Assembly: GCA_014116815.1 (NCBI GenBank)
Contig: JACGYV010000007.1
Span: 1 to 64,000 of the forward strand
Source of the DNA: Holosporaceae bacterium 'Namur'
GTDB taxonomy: Bacteria; Pseudomonadota; Alphaproteobacteria; Rickettsiales; Midichloriaceae
Length of the DNA: 64,000 nucleotides
Reading direction: 5' to 3'
Shown here one piece after another: positions 54,878 to 62,587 of this stretch. Made by a program: the position numbers and the translations under genes. A model generated the notes under the pieces. It had not been told where the DNA came from and ran no database searches. It worked only from the letters and a program-made list of their open reading frames with translations. The stretch's first letter is position 1, and every line of letters begins with the position of its first letter.

Positions 54878-55043
54878 GCTTCAGGATTAAATTATAACCA
54901 AGATATAATATTTTACATTATATAATATGTAAAAAATATGTAAAAATTATCATAATTATGAAATATATAGTTTCGGATAATACTGATTTGAATTAAGTAT
55001 AATATTTAGAAATCGAATTCCCTGATTTAAAGAAAAAATAAGC

Positions 55044-56315
55044 TTATCCCTTGTTACCTTCAGCTCTGCTTGAAATCAAAAAGTTAAACACAATAATGAA
55101 GATCAAACATAGCCACCAACTCATAAATATATTAAAACTTGATTGGGAAATGGTAATATATGTAGCAAGAAGTGCATAAATAAATGGCTTGAAATCTTCT
55201 CCTATAGAAGATGTAAGAGAAACGGTTCTTATAATACTTAGCCAAACCGTTAGGTTTAAAACTAAACCGATAACTCCGAGTTCAAGTAATATCTGTATAA
55301 CACCGTTATGCGGATGAAGAGGTAAAAGGCTGATACTTGTACTACCGATCATCATAGAGCTTAAGTTTAGCTCGGAGATAATCCTTGCAGCATTAAAGCC
55401 ATAGCCGGTGAGCGGCCGAAGTGAAATTAAATCGAGCACATTTTGCCAGATATAAATCCTATGCTCAAACGACCATGGAATATGCTGAAACAAAGTTTGG
55501 ACGTGCGGGTTATAAATTAAATAGTAGATTGCGATGGGAATAAAAATATAAACCCCAACTATTCCGACTTGAAAAATTGAGGCAAAATTATGCTTGAATA
55601 GTTTAGCTAAAATATAAGTGGTTACCCCGGCTATTATACCGAGTTTTGCTGATTCACTCGTATAAATAAAGATGATAACAAAGCTTAAGAGCAATAAGTA
55701 ATAACTACTGATTTTGCGGTTACTCCGAATTAAGGGAATAATTGCAACCCACGCGGCAATTGCAATAAATGTCATGCCGCGGTTGAGGTAAGATGGATCA
55801 AAATATATCGTCTTATTTAATAAATAATGGTTAATATTAGTTATAATCATTCCGTTAAAGATAAACTCCATATAACAAAAAACCAATGCAACCAGATAAC
55901 CCGACAAAAATAGTTTAGAGACGGGTAGCTTTGAGCGAGAAGCAAATAGTAACATAAATCCGCAAAGAACAGTCACCGAAACTTTTAAACTTTCTAAAAG
56001 GGTGTTTTTATAGTTTAAAGAATATAAAGCACTTAAAAAACAAAAGCTTAAGAATGCGAATAAGCTAAGCACCAAAAGTTTGCTTTTTTTAAAGGAAGAG
56101 AAGATTTCATCAATTCTAACAAGGCGATGAGAAAAGCTAAGTAAATATATTATGAATACAGCCGAGGATGAGAGAGTGGCAAGGCTTGCTAAAATAGGAG
56201 TAATAAAGATTAAAAATTTAATAAATAACGTATACACTTTAAATAGCCCAAGAAATTTCAAAAATACTTTCATTGAAAATGCAATAAATGTCAAAAAAAT
56301 CTTTGCTTGAAACAT
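55044..56315 (-). CDS. O-antigen ligase/polymerase family membrane protein
   Basis: A 423-residue protein with about 11-12 hydrophobic helices. The large periplasmic loop carries SLRPLTGYGFNAARII and LPLHPHNGVIQILLELGVIG; the RxxTGxGxNxxR and HPHNxxLQxxxExG motifs are those of the Wzy_C (O-antigen ligase, WaaL-like) family. Such proteins ligate or polymerise surface polysaccharide. Keeping one suggests the organism still makes a decorated envelope, unusual in strongly reduced Rickettsiales. Divergent from bcp with a 49-bp gap. Confidence 0.88.
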   Translation of the reverse strand: MFQAKIFLTFIAFSMKVFLKFLGLFKVYTLFIKFLIFITPILASLATLSSSAVFIIYLLSFSHRLVRIDEIFSSFKKSKLLVLSLFAFLSFCFLSALYSLNYKNTLLESLKVSVTVLCGFMLLFASRSKLPVSKLFLSGYLVALVFCYMEFIFNGMIITNINHYLLNKTIYFDPSYLNRGMTFIAIAAWVAIIPLIRSNRKISSYYLLLLSFVIIFIYTSESAKLGIIAGVTTYILAKLFKHNFASIFQVGIVGVYIFIPIAIYYLIYNPHVQTLFQHIPWSFEHRIYIWQNVLDLISLRPLTGYGFNAARIISELNLSSMMIGSTSISLLPLHPHNGVIQILLELGVIGLVLNLTVWLSIIRTVSLTSSIGEDFKPFIYALLATYITISQSSFNIFMSWWLCLIFIIVFNFLISSRAEGNKG

Positions 56316-56364
56316 ATTTTTATATAACTTGAAAGGTATAACAACGCAATATGAGTAGAAAAAA

Positions 56365-56835
56365 ATGGCAATAAGTTTGAAAGAAGGGGATAAAGCAATA
56401 GATTTTACGTTACCTGTCAGTGAAAACGAAAGTGTTAGCTTAAAAGATTTTAAAGGAAAAAACGTAATACTTTATTTTTATCCTAAAGATAACACTCCGG
56501 GTTGCACTACCCAAGCAAAAAACTTTAGGGATCATATGTTGAAATTTAAGGAACTGAATACTGAAATAATAGGAGTTTCCAAAGACGATTTAAAAAGCCA
56601 CGGCAAATTCTCCGGAGAACATTGTCTGCCGTTTAGAATTGCTTCCGATTATGAATCGGATGTTTGTGAGCAATATGGAGTTTGGGAGCAAAAAAGTTTT
56701 ATGGGCAGGAAATATATGGGTATTACACGTAGTACCTTTTTGATTGATAAAGAGGGTACAATAAGAAAAATATGGCCTGAGGTCTCGGTTAAAACCCATA
56801 TAGACGAAGTGTTAAAGGAGATTAAGAAGCTTTAG
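56365..56835 (+). CDS. bcp: Thioredoxin-dependent peroxiredoxin (Bcp/PrxQ type)
   Basis: The 156-residue enzyme reduces hydroperoxides. Signature: LYFYPKDNTPGCTTQAKNFRD with the peroxidatic Cys47. The resolving Cys that in two-Cys Bcp lies five residues later (GCTxQAC) is Lys here; other cysteines occur at about 90 (EHCLPF) and 103 (DVCEQYG). Thus either a different Cys resolves or the enzyme is 1-Cys. IGVSKDDLKSHGKF and ITRSTFLIDKEGTIRKIW complete the fold. The kinase-like gene follows 6 bp later. Confidence 0.93.
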   Translation: MAISLKEGDKAIDFTLPVSENESVSLKDFKGKNVILYFYPKDNTPGCTTQAKNFRDHMLKFKELNTEIIGVSKDDLKSHGKFSGEHCLPFRIASDYESDVCEQYGVWEQKSFMGRKYMGITRSTFLIDKEGTIRKIWPEVSVKTHIDEVLKEIKKL

Positions 56836-56841
56836 TAAATT

Positions 56842-58965
56842 ATGACCCTTTTTATCTCAAAATTAATTTCGGAAGCACCGAATATAACGGAAGTAAGTTT
56901 AAACGGCATTTTAGGCAAAATCCGCTCCGAACTCAAGGATATTAACTGCGAAATTATCGGTATCAGTGAAACGGTTAATTTAGTAGCGGATAAATACTTA
57001 ATTGATATAAACGGGGGAAAAATAGAGGGTCTTTCCACTCCTAATGCCGATGCCTACTCTGCAAAAGATGTCGTAAGTACAAGCAGCCAAGACTATTATT
57101 GTTTAGTATTTAAGAAGAATATACCGACAAGGCTTGCGGAAATTATTGCCTTAAAAGCGGTGCCCATCCCTAACTTGATTAGACCGCTGGAAATAGGGGT
57201 GACTGCAATCGGAGAGCAAGGAGAAAGGTTTTTATGCGTAATATGTGAAAAGCCCGACGGTAAATCTTTAAAAGAATTAATTAAAGAGGGGAGAGAATTT
57301 TCCCATCAATTTATACTGAAAAAGATAGTTGCTCCGCTTAATAAAATGATTAATGATCTGCACGGCATTGAAATCGTGCATGGTAATATTAATCCTTCTA
57401 CAATTTTCTTAGATGAAAAGGATGAAATTGTTGTATCCGAATGCATATCAAGTTTAAACGGACTTTGCCAAGGAGATACTTATGAAACGGTAAATAGGGC
57501 TCAATGCCATAAATGGGGAAAAGGAGAGGGGGATAAAAGCGTGGATTATTATGCGCTCGGCATGACAATTTCAAGTATAATTTCCAAAATCTTTTTTGAA
57601 GATATAAAGCATATAAATATACTGGAAAGTAAGTTGCAAAACGGTACTTTCAGCTTTTTAAATCAGCATTTTCATTTCGGCGGTACGATCGGGGATATGC
57701 TCAAAGGATTGGTAACGGATGATAAAGACATCAGATGGGGCTTTAAAGATATTGAGAATATACTAATGGACGGCAGCTATAGTTTACCGGCCGTTCTTGA
57801 AAAACCGGCACTACCTCGCCCGGTAATATTTAAGGAAAAAGAATATTTCCATAAAGCTCCGCTTGCTTATGACCTGGCACGCAATTGGGAGGATGCAAAA
57901 GCTTTTATAAAGCAGTCATTACTAGTGAAATGGCTGGATATAAGCGCTTCCGAGCAACTAACTATCGAAGCTTTAGAAAGTTTACAGGAGATAGCGAAAA
58001 AGAGATTTTCTTCGTATTCCTTATTTTCTAAAGAGGATGAGCATTTAATAAAGGTAATAATTGCTTTAGATCCTAATGGGCCCGTCAGATATAAAAATTT
58101 AACTTTTTATAAAGAAAGTCTAGGGGCATTGCTTATATACAGTATTAATAATGAAGAGAATGAAATCACCCAATTTATTGCCAATAGTTTGTTTGTAGAT
58201 TTGTTCTCATATTATGAACAGATTGCAATTTGGTTTAAAAATAAAGACTATGCAACCGGTTTAAAAGACCTTAAGCAAGCAACCGGTAATATAAGAAAAG
58301 CAGGGTTCGGGTTTGGTATTGAAAGATGCTGTTATGATCTTAATGTTTCTTTGCCCTCTCAAAGCCATGTAATAAGAGGGGAAATATGTTACGGAATTAA
58401 AGACATTTTAACCTATTTGGATAAGCAAAGCATAGAGATTGATGAACTGCTTTTGAAAAAGAACTTACTTTGTTTTGTAGCAAGCAGAATCGGCCTTGCT
58501 GAGGAGCTTAGGGTAACTAAACTTATAAGTTTTTATATGCTGGAGAAGGATAAAACTTTTATAAGCCTAATGATTCTAGGTATTGCACAGGAAAAGACGG
58601 GAGTAAAAGAGCTTATAAATTTAAGCGAGCTTTATGCCGAAAAAATTAAAACTATTTTAGATGAAGTTATTAAAGGCGAGGCAATAAAGAAAGACATTTT
58701 TGCGGCAATTAATAAAGTAAAATCACAAGGTAATTTAAATCTAATTAAGCAAAGTGCTACCGATATCTATTATCTCGAGCAGGATATTAAAGGGTTTACC
58801 CAAGCTACCGCACGCGTAGATTTTATAAATAAAGAACTGGAACGCTTAAAAGATAAATATACTATAGAGCGTGAAGCTAAGGAGTGGGGATTAAAAATAG
58901 CGGTAAAAGTTAGTTACATTATTGTATTATTTAGTATAATACTTGCAATATCAGGAGGATTATAA
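56842..58965 (+). CDS. Membrane-anchored protein kinase-like pseudokinase
   Basis: This 707-residue protein has a kinase-like region at about residues 80-310. The HRDLKPxN loop reads VHGNINPSTIFLDEK (180-194): the catalytic Asp is Asn182. The DFG position reads VVSECIS (about 198-204) and lacks the metal-binding Asp. DYYALGMTISSII (235-247) matches the conserved DxxxxG helix. The rest (320-680) is helical, and a C-terminal tail anchor follows (KVSYIIVLFSIILAISGG). It is therefore predicted to be a pseudokinase held at the membrane, facing the cytoplasm. It is followed 5 bp later by a DUF2628 gene. Confidence 0.78.
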   Translation: MTLFISKLISEAPNITEVSLNGILGKIRSELKDINCEIIGISETVNLVADKYLIDINGGKIEGLSTPNADAYSAKDVVSTSSQDYYCLVFKKNIPTRLAEIIALKAVPIPNLIRPLEIGVTAIGEQGERFLCVICEKPDGKSLKELIKEGREFSHQFILKKIVAPLNKMINDLHGIEIVHGNINPSTIFLDEKDEIVVSECISSLNGLCQGDTYETVNRAQCHKWGKGEGDKSVDYYALGMTISSIISKIFFEDIKHINILESKLQNGTFSFLNQHFHFGGTIGDMLKGLVTDDKDIRWGFKDIENILMDGSYSLPAVLEKPALPRPVIFKEKEYFHKAPLAYDLARNWEDAKAFIKQSLLVKWLDISASEQLTIEALESLQEIAKKRFSSYSLFSKEDEHLIKVIIALDPNGPVRYKNLTFYKESLGALLIYSINNEENEITQFIANSLFVDLFSYYEQIAIWFKNKDYATGLKDLKQATGNIRKAGFGFGIERCCYDLNVSLPSQSHVIRGEICYGIKDILTYLDKQSIEIDELLLKKNLLCFVASRIGLAEELRVTKLISFYMLEKDKTFISLMILGIAQEKTGVKELINLSELYAEKIKTILDEVIKGEAIKKDIFAAINKVKSQGNLNLIKQSATDIYYLEQDIKGFTQATARVDFINKELERLKDKYTIEREAKEWGLKIAVKVSYIIVLFSIILAISGGL

Positions 58966-58970
58966 CACTT

Positions 58971-59360
58971 ATGAAAGTTTTTTCCGTATTTTCAAAAAAG
59001 CAAGTTAATGATTATTTCAAAGATGTGATTTATATTGAAGAGGAATTCTCGGTCGGAGCAGCCTGCTTCAGCTGGGTATGGGCGCTTTACTGCCGCATGT
59101 GGTGCACAAGTGCGCTTATCTTTTTGGCGTATTTTATACTATATTTATTGTTTTCTTGGGCTAAAATCAATCAGGATGCTTTTATGCTGTTATTTTTAGC
59201 GCTATCACTTTACATCGGGTCGTTCGCAAAGGATTGGTATGCAAAAAGCCTACCTAAAAAGGGTTATGATTTCAAAGGAGTGATTGCAGCTCACAATTTG
59301 GAAGAAGCACAGTTAAAATATATCGCTCAGGAAACGGATAAGGCTACGGTAGGAGTTTAA
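58971..59360 (+). CDS. DUF2628 membrane protein
   Basis: The 129-residue protein contains KDVIYIEEEFSVGAACFSWVWALYCRMWCTSALIF (read in pieces), the DUF2628 pattern: a soluble start, the FxxxxxFFxxxWALYxRMW-type phrase, then two hydrophobic helices. The second half is soluble (YDFKGVIAAHNLEEAQLKYIAQE). The family's function is unknown; members are small inner-membrane proteins. Its 5-bp spacing from the pseudokinase gene suggests a joint role. Confidence 0.82.
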   Translation: MKVFSVFSKKQVNDYFKDVIYIEEEFSVGAACFSWVWALYCRMWCTSALIFLAYFILYLLFSWAKINQDAFMLLFLALSLYIGSFAKDWYAKSLPKKGYDFKGVIAAHNLEEAQLKYIAQETDKATVGV

Positions 59361-59466
59361 TAGCTTTAATTTTAATAGTTGATTTGATTATCTGTGTAGT
59401 AAATTAAGTTATGAATCATATGATAGCATTTATTTAACCCCGGTGCTTTATAGTAAAGTAAAGATA

Positions 59467-59523
59467 CATAAAAATTACCAAGTAATTTTTATGAGCGCTG
59501 TCCCTCTAGAGAAGGGCAGTGCT
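59467..59523. terminator. Tandem hairpins between convergent genes
   Basis: The first hairpin is a perfect 12-bp stem, CATAAAAATTAC (59467-59478) with GTAATTTTTATG (59482-59493), and a 3-nt loop. The second follows directly: AGCGCTGTCC (59494-59503) pairs with GGGCAGTGCT (59514-59523), with two G-T wobbles. The pair lies between the DUF2628 gene and rluD, which converge, so a double bidirectional terminator is likely; a small structured RNA or repeat element is an alternative. Confidence 0.5.
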
Positions 59524-59598
59524 ATTAATTTATATTATTATGTTATAAACAGATAACAAAAAATAAAATTTTTTGAACTCGATATTTATTATAAAATA

Positions 59599-60576
59599 TC
59601 AACTCCTAAGTCCGGCCAAAAGCTGCATAATGTCCTCAGGCAATTTGCTTTCAAAGCTGAGTTCCTGACCGCCGGACGGGTGTGTAAGTTTAAGCCTAAC
59701 CGCATGCAAAGCCTGGCGCGGGAACTGTTTGATAAGCTCAGCTGTTTCTTTATTAAAGCAATTTAAGTTATGATTTAAATTAGTGCCGTAAGTTTGATCG
59801 CCGACAATCGGAGTCTTCTTATGGGTTAAATGTACTCTTATCTGATGGGTTCTACCGGTTTCAAGTTCGCATTCAACTAAGCTTATAGTGTCCCCGCCGA
59901 ATTTTTCCAATACATTATATCTTGTGATTGCAACCCTGCCTTCACCTTTGACTACAGTCATTTTTTTTCTATCTTTCGGGTTTCTTGCAATGTTAGTTTG
60001 AATTGTGCCTATATGAGGGGTAAGTGTGCCGTAAACTAAAGCAAAATAGGTGCGTTTAATTTCCCTCTCCGCTAATTGCTTTGAAAGCTTGGCATGAGTG
60101 ATATCATCTTTGGCAATTACAATCAGCCCTGAAGTATCTTTATCCAATCTATGCACAATCCCCGGCCTTCGGGTGCCTCCTAATTGGGATAAATTATTGC
60201 CGAAGTGATGAATAAGCGCATTTACCAAAGTATCATTATGATTGCCGGCGCCCGGGTGCACAGTGAGATAAGGGGGTTTATCCAAAATAATTAATTCATT
60301 ATCTTCATATATAATATTTAAATCTAAATTTTTAGGGGTAAGTATCGATTCCTCACATGGTGGAACAAATATTCTTAGCTTATCTCCTTCCCTGACAGAA
60401 TAAGAGATATTAGAGAAAGTACAATCATTTAAGTAAAAATTATCACTCTCTATTAACTTTTTAATTTTAGTTCTGGAAAATTCTGTTAGTTTATATGCGA
60501 GTAGCTTATCGAGTCGTAAACCTTGTTCTTCAAGTGTAACTACGAATTCAAAGGTTTGGTTATAAAACTTACTCAT
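59599..60576 (-). CDS. rluD: 23S rRNA pseudouridine synthase, RluA family (RluD-like)
   Basis: The 325-residue enzyme has an N-terminal S4 RNA-binding domain (LRLDKLLAYKLTEFSRTKIKKLI). The catalytic domain has the motif RPGIVHRLDKDTSGLIV, with the catalytic D145, HPGAGNHNDTLVNALIHH before it, and ELETGRTHQIRVHLTHKKTPIVGD after it. It most likely makes pseudouridines 1911/1915/1917 in helix 69 of 23S rRNA. RluC cannot be excluded by sequence alone. The gene is divergent from a small membrane protein with a 17-bp gap. Confidence 0.92.
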   Translation of the reverse strand: MSKFYNQTFEFVVTLEEQGLRLDKLLAYKLTEFSRTKIKKLIESDNFYLNDCTFSNISYSVREGDKLRIFVPPCEESILTPKNLDLNIIYEDNELIILDKPPYLTVHPGAGNHNDTLVNALIHHFGNNLSQLGGTRRPGIVHRLDKDTSGLIVIAKDDITHAKLSKQLAEREIKRTYFALVYGTLTPHIGTIQTNIARNPKDRKKMTVVKGEGRVAITRYNVLEKFGGDTISLVECELETGRTHQIRVHLTHKKTPIVGDQTYGTNLNHNLNCFNKETAELIKQFPRQALHAVRLKLTHPSGGQELSFESKLPEDIMQLLAGLRS

Positions 60577-60593
60577 AAATTAAGAGGAATAAT

Positions 60594-60968
60594 ATGGGTT
60601 ATCATAAAAGCAACAAGTTCAGATTATTAAATTTTTTTGTTTACGCAATAGTAATAATTTTAGGTATAGGAGTTATAACTTTTATAAGTAATAAATACAA
60701 TTTTGTCAAAGAAGCTCCTGAAGGAGAAAACTCTGCAAGCTTGGTGTGTGAAAATCTTTCCGCTAAAATTATTCTTGAATCTAAAATTCAGGATATGAAA
60801 GAAGTAGGTAATAAGCTAATATTGCTTACCGTTCCGGAAGCAGGGAGCCAGCAGATAATTATTTTTGATTACTGTCAAAATAAAATTATAAGCGATCTCC
60901 TAATTGAGATAAAGGATAAAAAGGTTAAAGATCTCGGAGAATTAGATAGTAATTCAATAATAGGATAA
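60594..60968 (+). CDS. Small single-span membrane protein
   Basis: The 124-residue product has a basic N-terminus, one hydrophobic helix (NFFVYAIVIILGIGVITFI, about 14-32) and a small extracytoplasmic domain with two cysteines (LVCENL, DYCQNK). Alphaproteobacteria often carry a similar small protein beside rluD (DUF6476 type), and the size, topology and location fit, but the family call is tentative. nrdR starts 4 bp later, so it is the first gene of an nrdR-murG unit. Confidence 0.6.
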   Translation: MGYHKSNKFRLLNFFVYAIVIILGIGVITFISNKYNFVKEAPEGENSASLVCENLSAKIILESKIQDMKEVGNKLILLTVPEAGSQQIIIFDYCQNKIISDLLIEIKDKKVKDLGELDSNSIIG

Positions 60969-60972
60969 GTCT

Positions 60973-61434
60973 ATGAAATGTCCTTTCTGCGGGTTTTTAG
61001 ATAGTCAAGTGAAAGATTCCCGTCCTTCGGAGGATGGCCTAACTATTAAACGCAGAAGGTTTTGTCCTGATTGCGGAGGAAGGTTCACTACCTATGAAAG
61101 AATTGAGATGAGGGAGCTCTTTGTTATTAAAAAAGGTGGAGACAAGCGACTTTTTGACCCATCAAAATTATTGAAATCCATGCAGGTTGCAGCGAGAAAA
61201 AGACCGGTGGAGGCGGAGCAGCTGGAAGAAATAGTATCCCGTATTACTAAAAAACTTGAGAAATACGGCGAGGGTGAGATAACTTCACAGGCAGTCGGGC
61301 AATTGGTAATGAATGAGCTTTTAAAAATTGATCAGGTGGCATACGTAAGATATGCCTCTGTATATAAAGACTTTGCGGAAGCAAGTGATTTCGGAAAATT
61401 TATTGAAAACTTAAATATTACTAAAGATGAATAA
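60973..61434 (+). CDS. nrdR: Transcriptional repressor NrdR
   Basis: NrdR senses ATP/dATP and represses ribonucleotide reductase genes. The 153-residue protein has the Zn-ribbon MKCPFCGFLDSQVKDSRPSE ... RRFCPDCGGRFTTYER (ligands C3, C6, C31, C34) and an ATP-cone domain (FVIKKGGDKRLFDPSKLLKSM, VRYASVYKDFAEASDF). No NrdR box (inverted repeat of the ACACTATATAGT type) was seen nearby. The 3' end overlaps murG by 8 bp. Confidence 0.95.
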   Translation: MKCPFCGFLDSQVKDSRPSEDGLTIKRRRFCPDCGGRFTTYERIEMRELFVIKKGGDKRLFDPSKLLKSMQVAARKRPVEAEQLEEIVSRITKKLEKYGEGEITSQAVGQLVMNELLKIDQVAYVRYASVYKDFAEASDFGKFIENLNITKDE

Positions 61435-62515
61435 CAATACTATTATTATAGCAACCGGCGGCACGGGAGGGCATATATTCCCTGCACAGGCTTTATCCGA
61501 TAAACTGGTTAAAGAAAATTTTAATCCGGTACTTATTTGCGATGACAGAGCAAATAAATTTCTTTATGGAAGCTTACAATCAGTTAAAAAGTTTCAAATC
61601 AGCTCTTCTAACCTTTCGGGGGGGATAATCTCTAAGCTCCAAGGTTTAAGTTTACTGCTGATTAACATATTAAAAGTCATATTTATTTACCTTAAAATAA
61701 AGCCGGGATGTGTGGTAGGGTTCGGCGGATATCCTGCATTGCCTAGCATTGTTGCAGCAATTATACTTAATATTCCGATCATTATGTATGAACCTAATGC
61801 AGTTTTAGGTCGTGTTAATAAATGGTTCTTGCGTTATGCAAAGGTGCTTGCTCTTTTTATGCCCAACACTACAAAAATTGCGGAAAAATATAAAAACAAG
61901 GTGAAAATTGTCGGGGATTTGGTTAGGGATGAACTTTTAAAGCAAGCGGAGCAAGAGAGAATTAAAAATAAAAAATTTACTTTATTAGTCTTCGGTGGTA
62001 GCCAAGGCGCACAAGTTTTTTCTGAAGTCATTCCGGAAGCTGTAAAACTATTGCCGCCTCTTTTACGTAAAAAGTTATTAATTATCCAGCAGGCACGTCC
62101 TAATCTGGTGGAGCAAACTATAGAGGCTTATAAGAAAATTGAGGTAGAAGCTGTTATTAAGCCATTCTTTGAAAATATCGGTGAATTATACTTAAAAGCA
62201 GATCTGGTCATTTGCCGCTCAGGAGCTTCAACTATTTCAGAACTGATTAACTTTAAGCTACCTGCTATTCTGGTTCCGTTTCCGCATGCAACTGATAACC
62301 ATCAATACTACAATGCTTTATATCTTGCGGAAAATGCTACGGCACGCCTTATTACACAAGACAAATTTAAGTCGATAGTGCTTGCGGAGCAACTTGAAGA
62401 ATTGATAGAATCAAGTATCAAGCTTAAAAAGCTTAAAACTGCTTATGATAAAATGAAAACAACTAACGGAACTCAAAAATTGTTTTCCATAGTGCAGAAG
62501 CATTTGAAAAAATAA
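61427..62515 (+). CDS. murG: UDP-N-acetylglucosamine--N-acetylmuramyl-(pentapeptide) pyrophosphoryl-undecaprenol transferase MurG
   Basis: MurG converts lipid I to lipid II on the inner face of the membrane, so the organism retains peptidoglycan synthesis. Seen: IIIATGGTGGHIFPAQAL (G-loop 1), VVGFGGYPALPSIVAAI, YEPNAVLGRVNKWF, LLVFGGSQGAQVFSE (G-loop), and LVICRSGASTISELINFKLPAILVPFPHATDNHQYYNA (read in pieces), all diagnostic. The 362-residue length is normal. It overlaps nrdR by 8 bp. Together with lppC it supports an active cell wall pathway. Confidence 0.95.
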   Translation: MNNNTIIIATGGTGGHIFPAQALSDKLVKENFNPVLICDDRANKFLYGSLQSVKKFQISSSNLSGGIISKLQGLSLLLINILKVIFIYLKIKPGCVVGFGGYPALPSIVAAIILNIPIIMYEPNAVLGRVNKWFLRYAKVLALFMPNTTKIAEKYKNKVKIVGDLVRDELLKQAEQERIKNKKFTLLVFGGSQGAQVFSEVIPEAVKLLPPLLRKKLLIIQQARPNLVEQTIEAYKKIEVEAVIKPFFENIGELYLKADLVICRSGASTISELINFKLPAILVPFPHATDNHQYYNALYLAENATARLITQDKFKSIVLAEQLEELIESSIKLKKLKTAYDKMKTTNGTQKLFSIVQKHLKK

Positions 62516-62587
62516 ACTTAAAATCTTGATTTTAATATAGTAGCAGCTAACATTAAATTAAGGGATCGACAAAATAAGGAAAAATTA

